The notes under the pieces: generated by a model
What the model saw: only the letters and a program-made list of their open reading frames with translations
Database searches by the model: none
What the model was told of the DNA's origin: nothing
Translations under genes and position numbers: made by a program
From: Bacillus marasmi
GTDB lineage: Bacteria > Bacillota > Bacilli > Bacillales > Cytobacillaceae
Assembly (NCBI RefSeq): GCF_902168435.1
Contig: NZ_LR656185.1
Span: 1 to 48,840, forward strand
Length of the DNA: 48,840 bases
Direction: 5' to 3'
In this document: positions 17,468-26,063 of the stretch, in pieces
Layout of the letters: each line of letters starts with the position of its first letter
How positions within the stretch are numbered: the first letter of the stretch is position 1

Positions 17468-18709
17468 TTGAAAGGTCATTATAAGAAGAGAGGTTGCACT
17501 TGCCCTATTGATAACTGTACCTGTGGTAAGACCTGGAGTTACACCATTGACATTGGACGGAATCCTAAGAACGGAAGAAGGAAACAGGCAACAAGGGGAA
17601 GATTTAAAACTAAGGAAGAAGCTCAGTTAGCTGCAGCAGCTCTACTTAACGAAATAAAACAAGGTTCTTATATTAAAGAATCGAATATTCTATTTAAGGA
17701 TTTTGCTCAAGAGTGGCTCAAAACATACAGTGAAAGAACTGGGTGCAAACCTGGAACGATTCGTCTTAGACAATATAGCATTAATAAGCTTTTACCCTAC
17801 TTTGCTCACCTAAAACTGAAGGTTATTACAGATGATATGTATCAAGCAGCATTAAATGATTTAAAACAACAGGGTCTTTCCAAAAGTACAATGGAAGGTT
17901 TCCACGTGACTGGAAAGATGATTTTCAAATTTGCACTCAGCAAACGAATGCTTAAAGTTAATCCGACTGAATTTGCTTATATCCCAAAAGACAATAAGGC
18001 CATTATTGAGTCTGAAGAAGATGAATGCACAGTTGAAGATGAACTTCCAAAATACTTTGAAAAAGAGGAACTCGCACAATTTCTAGATATCGTTAATGAA
18101 AAAGGGCTTTATATGGATGAACCTATCTTTATTACGTTAGCTTATACAGGGATGCGTGTAGGTGAGTTGGTGGTACTCAAGTGGAAAGATATTGATTTTA
18201 ATCAACGAACAATTAGTATTACTAAAACGTACAACAATGATAAAAACAACACAAAAGACTATTTGTTAGTTGCTCCTAAAACAATTTCATCAAAACGTAA
18301 AATCTTTGTAGATGAAATTGTGATTGAAGCACTTAGAAAACACAAATTACAACAAGAGAAATTCATTAAACTATTTGGCAAATCATATTATGACAAAGGT
18401 TTTATATTTGCAAACTTTAACCGTCATCCCGGGTATCCAATTTTAACAAAACTTGTTCGAACTAGGATGACCAGGCTATTAAAATTCTTAGAGTTTCAGT
18501 CAAAAAAATATAATCCTCACGCTCTTCGCCACACACATACTTCCCTGCTTGCCGAAGCTGGAGTTGATATTGAAGAGATTATGGAGCGATTAGGCCATAG
18601 TGATGAAAAAACAACAAGAAAAATTTATCTTCATGTGACAAAAGTAATGAAAACAGAGGCTTCTGATAAATTCGGAAAATTAATGCGTGGAGTAATTAAA
18701 AAATTATGA
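17468..18709 (+). CDS. Phage/ICE-type tyrosine integrase
   Basis: A 413-residue integrase starting at TTG 17468, with AGGAGG 9 nt upstream. The N-terminus carries four closely spaced cysteines (CTCPIDNCTC), perhaps a metal knuckle, followed by an arm-binding AP2-like domain, a SAM-like core-binding domain (about 75-165) and a catalytic domain. Arg I is in TGMRVGELVVLKWKD, HxLR in PHALRHTHTSLLAE, and the tyrosine in RLGHSDEKTTRKIYLH. All are intact, unlike the integrase at 11.3-12.5 kb. With the upstream excisionase-like gene it forms the mobility module of an integrative element whose boundaries I could not place. Confidence 0.92.
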   Translation: MKGHYKKRGCTCPIDNCTCGKTWSYTIDIGRNPKNGRRKQATRGRFKTKEEAQLAAAALLNEIKQGSYIKESNILFKDFAQEWLKTYSERTGCKPGTIRLRQYSINKLLPYFAHLKLKVITDDMYQAALNDLKQQGLSKSTMEGFHVTGKMIFKFALSKRMLKVNPTEFAYIPKDNKAIIESEEDECTVEDELPKYFEKEELAQFLDIVNEKGLYMDEPIFITLAYTGMRVGELVVLKWKDIDFNQRTISITKTYNNDKNNTKDYLLVAPKTISSKRKIFVDEIVIEALRKHKLQQEKFIKLFGKSYYDKGFIFANFNRHPGYPILTKLVRTRMTRLLKFLEFQSKKYNPHALRHTHTSLLAEAGVDIEEIMERLGHSDEKTTRKIYLHVTKVMKTEASDKFGKLMRGVIKKL

Positions 18710-18740
18710 GAGCAAATATATTTTGCTCTCATTCTTTTCT
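18708..18740 (+). terminator. Terminator after the integrase
   Basis: GAGAGCAAA and TTTGCTCTC form a perfect 9-bp stem that overlaps the integrase stop codon and is followed by ATTCTTTTCT. The convergent gene ending at 18770 may use it from the other side. Confidence 0.7.
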
Positions 18741-18769
18741 CGCACAAATGGTTGTGTAGTCGTTCATTA

Positions 18770-19516
18770 TTATAGTAAACCTTCTTCAGTCTTTGCATTG
18801 AAATTTCGCTCCTCAATGCTAACGCCAATATTACTATTGGAGGTCGCCTCTTGCAAAAGACTCAATAAACTATTGCCATTTATCAATTCGATTTTTTTAT
18901 CTTTTGAATATTCAATAGCTGTTTTGGTGAATTCACCAGTGGTAACAAAGAAGCCCTTTTTCGCTTTCATATCAATTAATGCACTATGGAATTTTTGGAT
19001 TTCAGGGCGGGTTACTTTTTTCGAATTATATCGCTTACATTCAACAAGTAATGTGTCGGATTCCTTTTTTAATATGATATCTTTTCCACCATCGCCGGTT
19101 TTGGACGTAAGTATCGCTTTGTATCCCATCATTTCATACAACCCTTTTACAAACTTTTCAAATTCAAAAGGATCCATCTTTTTAAGTTGATCTAGCTGAT
19201 TCTGCGCTTTTATTCTTTCAATTTGCCCCAATCGATTAAGTTCTTCCATATTTTTTAAATGGACCTTTTTTCGGGCTAACTCTTGCTTCTCCCTTACCCT
19301 TGATAAGTAATATAAGAAAAATAAAAAAGCACAAAAAAGAATGGTATACCCCCACTCTACGAGATTTAAGCCCCGAAAAAAGGACAGAAATCTCCAGATT
19401 GCCTGATTTAATGATACTATTAGTCCAACCAAAATAATCGAAAGGGTCGCAATTAAAATTAATACTCCTTCTATTCTAAATCTCCTGTTAAACCTATTAC
19501 CTCTTTTTCTTCCCAT
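18770..19516 (-). CDS. Membrane-anchored Mrr-type restriction endonuclease-like protein
   Basis: A 248-residue protein: a basic N-terminus, two membrane helices (about 17-40 and 52-72), a charged coiled segment, then an Mrr_cat nuclease domain. The domain shows DPFEFEKFVKGLYEMMGY, the catalytic GDGGKDIIL and LLVECKRYN (the D...E-x-K pattern), and FVTTGEFTKTAIEYS. Soluble Mrr enzymes cut methylated DNA. Proteins with this domain behind two membrane helices are common in Bacillus, and their substrates are largely unknown. It stands alone between an integrase module and a protease gene. Confidence 0.85.
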   Translation of the reverse strand: MGRKRGNRFNRRFRIEGVLILIATLSIILVGLIVSLNQAIWRFLSFFRGLNLVEWGYTILFCAFLFFLYYLSRVREKQELARKKVHLKNMEELNRLGQIERIKAQNQLDQLKKMDPFEFEKFVKGLYEMMGYKAILTSKTGDGGKDIILKKESDTLLVECKRYNSKKVTRPEIQKFHSALIDMKAKKGFFVTTGEFTKTAIEYSKDKKIELINGNSLLSLLQEATSNSNIGVSIEERNFNAKTEEGLL

Positions 19517-19661
19517 TATTTAACCGCCACCCGTCAATGAAAAAATTCACCTTAATAGGATGCCCTAAACAACGCTTACCTTAACAATTTTTTCCTTATT
19601 GTAGTTCATAAGTACCTTAGCTCGGACATATATTTAATATGGTTAAATTGGAGGTGATTAG

Positions 19662-20702
19662 ATGTACTTTCTGATGGTTGCTGTGATTTCTTTAGCTTCA
19701 ATTGGAATGGTAATCAGTGCTGTTATATTAATGATAAAAGTAGTAATAGGCAGAAATTACAAAGCAAACGATATAGATAAAGTATTACAGCTTTCTCTTT
19801 ATGGGATATTTTTAGGGGCATTAGCAAGTTACCTTTTGAATTCTCCACCCCTAACATTTGTGGAGTTCATATTAATTTTAAAACTAATTTTTACACTTTT
19901 TTTAGTTGTGACTCTCCATGAAATGGGGCACTACCTAGCAGCACGATTATTTAATGTCTCAGTATCTACCTTTTCTGTTGGAGTCGGTCCTAAACTATTA
20001 AGCTTTAAATTTTTAGATACTAATTTTCAATTTAATACTATTCCAATAATGGGATATGTAAAATCAGATTCATCAAAGGAACAAGAACTTCCTCTTATTA
20101 AACAATGTATTTTTTATTTAGCTGGAATATTTATTAATATTGTCTGCTTTTTTATTGGCATGACCGTTTTCTTTATCCAACAAGGTCAATCCATATATGA
20201 TTCCTTTGTTATTGTTTATAATAAGTTTGTTTCTTTAATACCGATGTTTTACTCATTCATTGCCAATCTGAAGTTTTCGGATATCATCACTCCAGAGCAT
20301 GATTTAGAAAATACCATTGGCGTATATATCTCTATAGCAAACATTGCTCAAGAATTTTGGCTAGGTTTTGCCGTTTTAAGCATTATGGTTGCATTATTTA
20401 ATATGATTCCTATTCCAGTATTGGATGGCGGACGTGTTATCTTAGCAATTCTTGGATCCCTATTCGCTCTTATTGGGATACCTAAAAAATACATTAACGT
20501 AAGCTTCACTTGGTTATTTATCCTTGGAGTAATCATTTTGTATAGCCCAGCGATAATTAACAACCTTTGGGCTACTAGTATCGACGTAGGAATGACATTA
20601 CCTGAATATTTGTTATGGATGGGGATCATTCTAACAGGGATTATTAATATCCAAATCTACTTAGAAAATAGAAGGAATAATAACACAACCCCTGTTGAAT
20701 AA
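19662..20702 (+). CDS. M50 (site-2) membrane metalloprotease
   Basis: A 346-residue polytopic membrane protein with the M50 zinc site HEMGH near residue 87 and, in a later helix, the third-ligand motif PVLDGGRVI. The motifs sit within predicted membrane helices, with at least six segments overall. The usual PDZ domain of RseP-type enzymes is not evident between the two catalytic helices. Such proteases cut membrane-embedded substrates such as anti-sigma factors or signal peptides. Its substrate here is unknown, and the nearest sigma/anti-sigma pair lies 11 kb away. The start at 19662 follows GGAGGTGATTAG. Confidence 0.85.
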   Translation: MYFLMVAVISLASIGMVISAVILMIKVVIGRNYKANDIDKVLQLSLYGIFLGALASYLLNSPPLTFVEFILILKLIFTLFLVVTLHEMGHYLAARLFNVSVSTFSVGVGPKLLSFKFLDTNFQFNTIPIMGYVKSDSSKEQELPLIKQCIFYLAGIFINIVCFFIGMTVFFIQQGQSIYDSFVIVYNKFVSLIPMFYSFIANLKFSDIITPEHDLENTIGVYISIANIAQEFWLGFAVLSIMVALFNMIPIPVLDGGRVILAILGSLFALIGIPKKYINVSFTWLFILGVIILYSPAIINNLWATSIDVGMTLPEYLLWMGIILTGIINIQIYLENRRNNNTTPVE

Positions 20703-20710
20703 ACAGGGGT
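20688..20710 (+). terminator. Hairpin at the end of the M50 gene
   Basis: ACCCCTGTT and AACAGGGGT form a perfect 9-bp stem that spans the stop codon. The following sequence is only weakly T-rich, so termination is likely but not certain. Confidence 0.4.
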
Positions 20711-20887
20711 AAGTTTAAATATTAAAAAATAGTGCCCTATTGTTGAAGATAATTTTCTATTGCAGAGTATCGTTGTACTACGCATCAAACCACTTCATAT
20801 TTGGGTTACTTCCATCATTATGTAGATGAAATATTATCGACAATATATTGAGTAGAGCATATCAATAAGCTTCATAATTATTCCGCT

Positions 20888-20920
20888 GCCTCCATTAGAG
20901 TTTCACACTCTAATGGAGGC
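20888..20920. repeat. Perfect 14-bp inverted repeat
   Basis: GCCTCCATTAGAGT and its exact complement flank a 5-nt loop in the 257-base gap between the convergent M50 and 366-residue genes. It may be a bidirectional terminator, although the flanking T runs are poor. TTTTTT lies about 14 nt to its right. Confidence 0.5.
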
Positions 20921-20959
20921 ACAAATGTTCGCTTTTTTGCTGGATCTCAACATTAATGT

Positions 20960-22060
20960 TTAACAGAGTCTAAAATAAAGAGCCTCGCAAACTATATCAA
21001 GAATTTTATCATCAAACTCATTCTTCGAGATATTCATTGATGATAAGAACTTCTTGTTCTTTTTAAATGACTTCCACAAAATTTTTTTATCCTTATCATC
21101 TAATTTAATTTTATATAAAAGATTTGATAATGCGATTATCAAATCTTTATGTGAGGAACATAAACCTTCATTAGCTTTTCCGTTACCTTCAGAAATAAAT
21201 TTGCTGAAGTCTTCTTCATTATATTTTGATTGCAAACCTAATATCGGATTTACAAGCAATTGTGTTGATGCTGACATCAAATTCACATAAGCTCCTAATT
21301 CATACTGCTGAGCTTCGGTCATTTGAGTATAATCCACTCCAAATGATTCTATCTTTTCAATCGCATCGTTGAGTTTAACACTTTCGTCCTTTATACGAGA
21401 TATGCGTTCATTAAGCTCGACAATTGCAAGTTCATATGATTTTTTATCTCGCTTACTTATCAATGTAAAAATGTTTTCAAGTCGATTCTGATCGCTTTTA
21501 GTCTTCCAAAAAAGAAGTCCACTACCCAAAAGTGCAATGCCTGCAATTGCCCAACCAACAGGTCCAGCAAGTGCTAAGAAAGCATTTCCGGCTGCCATAC
21601 CGCCACCACCTGCGGCAAGTGCTCCACCACCTAACCACGCTAATGCAGCATTAGTGGCTGCAGCACCACTCAAAGTGGATATAGCCGTACCTGTTGATGC
21701 AAGACCGAAAGTTGTAGCTATTCCCATTGCTGCAGTAGGACCAAGGGCGACTACTGCAACACCTGCGCCAACACCTGTTACACCTTTTCCAGCATTCTTG
21801 GCGACAGCATTTTTATAATCTGACTGGATTGTTTCAACCTGTTGTTTCCAATTCAAACGAACTTCTTTTAGTTTTTTATATTCCAAATGTTTCTGACTTG
21901 GCACGTTTCTAATTTTATCAAATAGCTCCTGAATATCGTTTAATGCAGTATAAAGATTGCTAGTATATTTTCCAAGCTCCTCTATTTTATCATTTGTCCT
22001 TTTGATGGTAGATTCAGCTTGTTCTTGAGCAATCTGTAAATTTGATCTCTTCTTACTCAC
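20960..22060 (-). CDS. Unrecognised protein with Gly/Ala-rich hydrophobic core between coiled coils
   Basis: I do not recognise this 366-residue protein. Residues 1-90 are charged coiled coil. Residues about 92-185 are extremely Gly/Ala-rich and hydrophobic (for example GVGAGVAVVALGPTAAMG and ALAWLGGGALAAGGGGMAAG), ending in a likely membrane helix before FWKTKSDQ. The rest is again coiled coil and helical. A long glycine-zipper-like stretch between coiled coils is seen in proteins that insert into membranes, so a membrane-acting effector is conceivable, but this is inference. It begins 28 nt after the 472-residue gene and is probably co-transcribed with it. The central segment is richer in GC than its surroundings, as its amino acid content requires. 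Confidence 0.7.
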   Translation of the reverse strand: MSKKRSNLQIAQEQAESTIKRTNDKIEELGKYTSNLYTALNDIQELFDKIRNVPSQKHLEYKKLKEVRLNWKQQVETIQSDYKNAVAKNAGKGVTGVGAGVAVVALGPTAAMGIATTFGLASTGTAISTLSGAAATNAALAWLGGGALAAGGGGMAAGNAFLALAGPVGWAIAGIALLGSGLLFWKTKSDQNRLENIFTLISKRDKKSYELAIVELNERISRIKDESVKLNDAIEKIESFGVDYTQMTEAQQYELGAYVNLMSASTQLLVNPILGLQSKYNEEDFSKFISEGNGKANEGLCSSHKDLIIALSNLLYKIKLDDKDKKILWKSFKKNKKFLSSMNISKNEFDDKILDIVCEALYFRLC

Positions 22061-22088
22061 GTTTTACTTCCTCCCCCAAAATAAGAAT

Positions 22089-23507
22089 CTATTTCCATCT
22101 TTTTTTTAATATTTCATTAATTGGCACATTTCTCTTTTTAGCTAACATAACAGATTTTTCAAAAGCGTGTATATACATATCACTATTCTTGAAATCAGTT
22201 ATAAAGTTCAAAAGACTTTTATCTTCATATAATTCCGATAATAGTTCAAGTCCCTCAATATAATTATCTACAACTAATTTTTCTTTTCTCGCAAAGATTA
22301 TTTCTCTTTCTGCTTTTTGTATGCCAATTTCACGCTTAACTTCACCATATAAGGAAATAGTAAGTCGTCCAACCCCTACGATGTTAAGACGCAAGAAAAA
22401 CTCAGTCGGATTAAAAGATCCTGCACCTGTTACAAAACCACGAACAGTAGCATCACCTATATCTATAAGGCAAAACGTCCCATGTGCTACAGTCAACATT
22501 CTTTTAACAGTTGGATTTGAAAAAGGCTTACACTTTTTCCACATAAGTGAAAACGAACGAGTTTCTTTATCGGTTTCAGCAAAATATTTTATAAGTCTTC
22601 TGATAGCAAAAACAAGTCGAACTAACATCTCGTTTATAAAAACTGGAATGGCTTGAGTCGACTGGAATCGAGCATCATATCCTTCTTTATATATATTTAT
22701 AGCTAGCTCGTTTATTGAGTTATCAAACTGTGACACAGGAATATTCAAAGACCTTTTTAATGCAATAATATCATTTGTCCATATCCATAAAGGAGAAGGA
22801 ATCCCCATTCCACGGCCCTTGCTACCTGATGAGCCTGACATATCAGATATTAAATGACCAAACCAATTAGCAAATGCACAGAACAATTTGCTTGGTATGT
22901 TGTTTCCTCTTAACTCGAATTTCCCATCTGCATCAGCTAAAGATATAAGTTCACCACCGGAAATAAAATGCGAAGAATTAGTAAACTGGTCTAATATTGA
23001 AAAAAACAAACCAAGCAAACTAGGATTATGTGCGAGTGATTTAAAATGATGATTTGTCGGAGTTAAATCAAAAACAAAACTTGCAGCGTCACCAACTCCA
23101 CGCTGGTCATATGGAATCTTAAACTTTTTTTCAAGAAAACGGATTGCTGAAGACAAAGAGTTCTCTCCTTTATCTTCCCATCCGCACAATTTAGCAAAAT
23201 CAGTTGTTCGATTAGCAAACCATTTATCAGTAATATCTCCGAGAGGTGATTCTCCAGGTTTACCAACCAAGAAAATATCAATGATGCCACACAATGCACC
23301 TGAACTCGCAGCTAATATATAGTCCAATTTATCACAATTAGGCTTTAAGCATTGAATTGACTCTATTGTTTCATCTAAATTATGTATTTCTAATTCTGCT
23401 TGATTTAGTGCTGCGACAATAGACGATGTGAAGTCATATTCACCATCCACAAGGCTCATCTCAAGCAACAATTTTGTATTTTGCTTTTCTCTAAGTATCT
23501 CACCCAC
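22089..23507 (-). CDS. Unrecognised 472-residue protein paired with the Gly/Ala-rich protein
   Basis: I do not recognise this family. It starts at GTG 23507, with GAGGTG 7 nt upstream. A hydrophobic helix lies near residues 62-80 (ILAASSGALCGIIDIFLVG), followed by a mixed region with conserved-looking turns (LFCAFANWFGHLISDMSGSS) and a charged C-terminus containing many Glu/Lys helices. No nuclease, ATPase or protease motif is visible. It forms a two-gene unit with the following 366-residue gene. Position between an M50 protease, an Mrr-like nuclease and decayed fragments suggests accessory function, perhaps defence or toxin-like, which cannot be shown from sequence alone. Confidence 0.7.
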   Translation of the reverse strand: MGEILREKQNTKLLLEMSLVDGEYDFTSSIVAALNQAELEIHNLDETIESIQCLKPNCDKLDYILAASSGALCGIIDIFLVGKPGESPLGDITDKWFANRTTDFAKLCGWEDKGENSLSSAIRFLEKKFKIPYDQRGVGDAASFVFDLTPTNHHFKSLAHNPSLLGLFFSILDQFTNSSHFISGGELISLADADGKFELRGNNIPSKLFCAFANWFGHLISDMSGSSGSKGRGMGIPSPLWIWTNDIIALKRSLNIPVSQFDNSINELAINIYKEGYDARFQSTQAIPVFINEMLVRLVFAIRRLIKYFAETDKETRSFSLMWKKCKPFSNPTVKRMLTVAHGTFCLIDIGDATVRGFVTGAGSFNPTEFFLRLNIVGVGRLTISLYGEVKREIGIQKAEREIIFARKEKLVVDNYIEGLELLSELYEDKSLLNFITDFKNSDMYIHAFEKSVMLAKKRNVPINEILKKRWK

Positions 23508-23524
23508 CTATGAACACCTCATTA

Positions 23525-23757
23525 TCACTTGTTTTTGTTCTTCCTAAGATAGTGATATGTAATTTTAACCTCTGCATCCAACCGGAATACATCGTTAGAA
23601 TTAATTTTCTTCTCACCATAAATAGTGACTGATTCTACTTCACCCCCATCGGTTAGCCAACCAACCAGTAATCATAATCCATATTTACCGTAAATGTTTG
23701 TATATCCAGCGTCTTCAAAAGATTTTACTACATCTTCATAGTTTATCCATCTTGCCT
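23525..23757 (-). pseudogene. Decayed C-terminal fragment of a small accessory protein
   Basis: One frame reads NYEDVVKSFEDAGYTNIYG, then a TGA stop, then GWLTDGGEVESVTIYGEKK and a C-terminus ending VKITYHY. This resembles a PASTA-like tail I associate with small Bacillus proteins carrying a SHOCT domain. No start codon remains in frame and an in-frame stop interrupts it. Confidence 0.5.
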
Positions 23758-23759
23758 CC

Positions 23760-23874
23760 TTAAATGGACTCCATTACTGCGTGATGTTTAATCCCTTCAC
23801 GTACAGTAATTTCTCTCATCGAAAGGCCATTTACCAACATAAGCAGTCCTCTCTGCTGAACTTCAGTTAAATGT
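23760..23874 (-). pseudogene. Fragment of a helix-turn-helix gene
   Basis: The frame reads LTEVQQRGLLMLVNGLSMRE, then ITVREGIKHHAVMESI and a stop. This is a recognisable sigma-region-4/LuxR-like HTH, cut off soon after its recognition helix and lacking a start codon. It overlaps the next fragment upstream by a few bases, as in a former operon. Confidence 0.5.
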
Positions 23875-24124
23875 CAAAGGAGGATTGTAGGTTTTCTAAT
23901 AAATACTTTAATAAAGCCGTATCATCAATATAATAATACATTTGCGGTACTACAAATCCCGGAATATCCCTTCCTAATATTTCCAATGGCATGTGTTTGG
24001 CAAGGTTCTATGAATAATTTGGTTGCCGTTTTATACTTGTCAAACACAAACTAACAATATTACCGGATTCCAGATGTCCAGAGTGTATATGGCAACACAT
24101 AAAATGTTTGGTGAGTTTACATTC
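23867..24124 (-). pseudogene. Decayed gene fragment with Cys/His motif, interrupted by TAG
   Basis: One frame reads ECKLTKHFMCCHIHSGHLES, runs to a TAG stop, and continues as HMPLEILGRDIPGFVVPQMY to a TAA at 23867. It belonged to a protein I cannot name. The remaining 24125-24360 sequence shows no gene. A degenerate copy of the dispersed repeat may lie near 24250. Confidence 0.4.
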
Positions 24125-24360
24125 GTTTTAAATGCTAGCAAAAATATTCAATGTCGTTCATAAAATGCCCGATAATTGAATAACGTTCTGCTTCTATTAT
24201 AAAAAATTAATATACTTAAATTTTTTTACACAAGCTCTTTTCTTAAAATAAACACGCCCTTATGGAATATGAAATATATAGTCAGTCCCAAATTTACTCC
24301 CAGTTCTTATTTCCTAATGTCCTCGTTACCATACAGAATACAAAGTAAATTTCAAAAACT

Positions 24361-24564
24361 TTACTTGAGTTTACCAATACGTGTATGTCTTTTATCAGCA
24401 GCACTTAGTATAAATATGGTGGCAACACCCCAAACACTTGCTTGAATAGTTGCAGCCCATTTACCTAATGACAAAAAATATAACACTATTGGACTAAATA
24501 ATGTTAAAGAAAAGCCTATTGAAAATGCCAATTTTTCAGGTAATGCTTTAATTTTATTTAACAT
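24361..24564 (-). CDS. Small two-helix membrane protein
   Basis: A 67-residue protein with two membrane helices (about 12-33 and 37-57) and short basic ends. The start has AAGGTG 6 nt upstream. No family is recognised, and it stands alone. Confidence 0.55.
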   Translation of the reverse strand: MLNKIKALPEKLAFSIGFSLTLFSPIVLYFLSLGKWAATIQASVWGVATIFILSAADKRHTRIGKLK

Positions 24565-24676
24565 TTTTTCACCTTTTCCTAGATTTTACTTATCATTTCC
24601 TTCTGAAACATTCCTGCTTTATAACCCAAAAACAATCATTACAAATTTCTGTATTTTTTACAATTTTTTACACTAA

Positions 24677-24741
24677 AATCTGGAACAAAAACGAAAAAAG
24701 AGCACTATTCTCGCAAGAAAAGCACCCGATTGTTTAATAAC
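24677..24741. repeat. Dispersed palindromic repeat, copy 1
   Basis: Left arm AATCTGGAACAAAAACG, variable middle, right arm AGCACCCGATTGTTTAATAA. It belongs to a family found at least a dozen times in gaps of this window. The general form is TGGCCC-N-AAAACGT, an AGCGC...GCGC hairpin, then CCGATTGTTGAATAAC. Confidence 0.6.
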
Positions 24742-24777
24742 AAGTGCCGTTTATTTGATAAAATTTTCTACTTATTT

Positions 24778-25077
24778 CTACAAAACGAATAAATTAAAAC
24801 TTTGTATGACTAAAGATATAAACATAAAAGATAACACAAAACAGAAGATTGAAAACAATTTCTTTTTAAGAAGTAAATGTTCTATCCCCATTAGGAACCA
24901 AAATCCTGCAATAACTATTTGTCCAAGCCCATTATAAAAATAATTAACACTATTATCTTTAAAGGTATATACACTAATAATTATATAAACAATTAGAAGC
25001 ATTAAATAAATTACTAAAAAAGGTTTAATCCTATCTTTAAATATTTCACGTCCAATTTTTTTCATAAGTGATCTCAT
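24778..25077 (-). CDS. Small three-helix membrane protein
   Basis: A 99-residue protein from ATG 25077 (MRSLMKKIGREIF), chosen because GAGGTG lies 7 nt upstream; the frame is open 13 codons further. It has three hydrophobic helices (about 19-38, 48-63, 71-92) and positively charged cytoplasmic loops. Family not recognised. It lies between two copies of the dispersed repeat. Confidence 0.6.
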   Translation of the reverse strand: MRSLMKKIGREIFKDRIKPFLVIYLMLLIVYIIISVYTFKDNSVNYFYNGLGQIVIAGFWFLMGIEHLLLKKKLFSIFCFVLSFMFISLVIQSFNLFVL

Positions 25078-25171
25078 AATTTTCACCTCACTTGCGATTT
25101 GTCCTAATATTACCATTTATTAGTAGTTTCATCTTTAAAAATTTATCTATTTTTTTTCCTTTTCACAATTA

Positions 25172-25262
25172 ACCTGGCCAGTAATTGATTAACAAATAAG
25201 AAAATGGACTGCTATAATTCACAGTCCATTTTCTTGCGTTTTTGCGCCCGATTGTCTTAATG
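25172..25262. repeat. Dispersed palindromic repeat, copy 2, with 14-bp hairpin
   Basis: AAGAAAATGGACTG (25198-25211) pairs perfectly with 25222-25235. The right arm GCGCCCGATTGTCTTAATG matches the family, while the hairpin sequence differs from other copies, so stem pairing is kept but stem sequence is not. Confidence 0.55.
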
Positions 25263-25327
25263 TTAGGATTCGGATATATGTAAATCGTTTATTTTATTTT
25301 TAAAGGTCCCTATTATGGCCTTTAACA

Positions 25328-25744
25328 TCACTCTCTATTATCTAATGAATTCACACAATCCTTTTCAAGGTGTTTTGATTTATTCCTTTTATCATAATAA
25401 TCAACGGGCTCTACCCCCGTAGCACCATTCCAGTCCCTCTCACAAAACTGTTTCACTTTTTTACTTTTTTTCAATATCCCATAGTAATAATTCATTTCAG
25501 GCTCATCTTGGAATCTAACCAGATAATGACCATGATAAAAATCCTTATTTATCAAGTTTTTTGGATCTACATAATGTGCTTCAAGTATTTCGTCATTCGA
25601 ATATCCATTGTTCTTTAAATATTTCGGAACATATCTGTTTGCAATAAATTTATCAATAGGATTTCCATAGTTCAACCAATAAAATCCTCCAATAGGTATA
25701 AAGACTAGAACACAAATCAAAATTCCATTGATCCATTTGGTCAT
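25328..25744 (-). CDS. DUF3139-like small secreted/anchored protein
   Basis: A 138-residue protein from ATG 25744 (AGGAGGGAGG upstream) with one N-terminal membrane helix (about 4-22). A short extracellular domain follows, with NPIDKFIANRYVPKYLKNNG and a Tyr-rich stretch ending in a charged tail with two cysteines. The layout and YGNP motif after the helix resemble DUF3139 proteins of Bacillus, whose function is unknown. The match is by eye. Confidence 0.55.
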   Translation of the reverse strand: MTKWINGILICVLVFIPIGGFYWLNYGNPIDKFIANRYVPKYLKNNGYSNDEILEAHYVDPKNLINKDFYHGHYLVRFQDEPEMNYYYGILKKSKKVKQFCERDWNGATGVEPVDYYDKRNKSKHLEKDCVNSLDNRE

Positions 25745-25747
25745 CAA

Positions 25748-26063
25748 CCTCCCTCCTTTTAGTGTAATTTTACACTATTTTTCATTCAAATAACCACTTA
25801 TTTATATTTTTGTATTAAAGCTCTTTGTAATTTAATAGTAATATCCATCGAATTTTGTATCTTGTATATGAGCAATGCATATATTATACAAGTAAGATTG
25901 TTTCTTTTTTCCTTGGCTATCATGTGTTAGTAAAAAGCGTCTCTATACGACAATGAAAAGGGTCCAAACTTTAAATTAGCGCCGATCCTTTTTACAATAG
26001 GGAATCTCCATAAAATAAATAAGACGCATTTCTTAGCGAAAAGCGCCATTTAGCTGAAGAAAC
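25748..26063. other. Gene-free gap with repeat copies
   Basis: No coding sequence is evident. The right half (25935-26060) contains pieces of the dispersed repeat: a partial arm with TAGCGCCGATCC near 25978, and copy 3 (26003-26060), with CGCATTTCTTAGCGAAAAGCG as its hairpin portion. Confidence 0.45.
26003..26060. repeat. Dispersed palindromic repeat, copy 3
   Basis: AATCTCCATAAAATAAAT left arm, GACGCATTTCTTAGCG core, and right side AAAGCGCCATTTAGCTGAAG. The ACGCATTTCTTAGCGAAACGC type of core recurs at 27590 and 48692. Confidence 0.5.
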
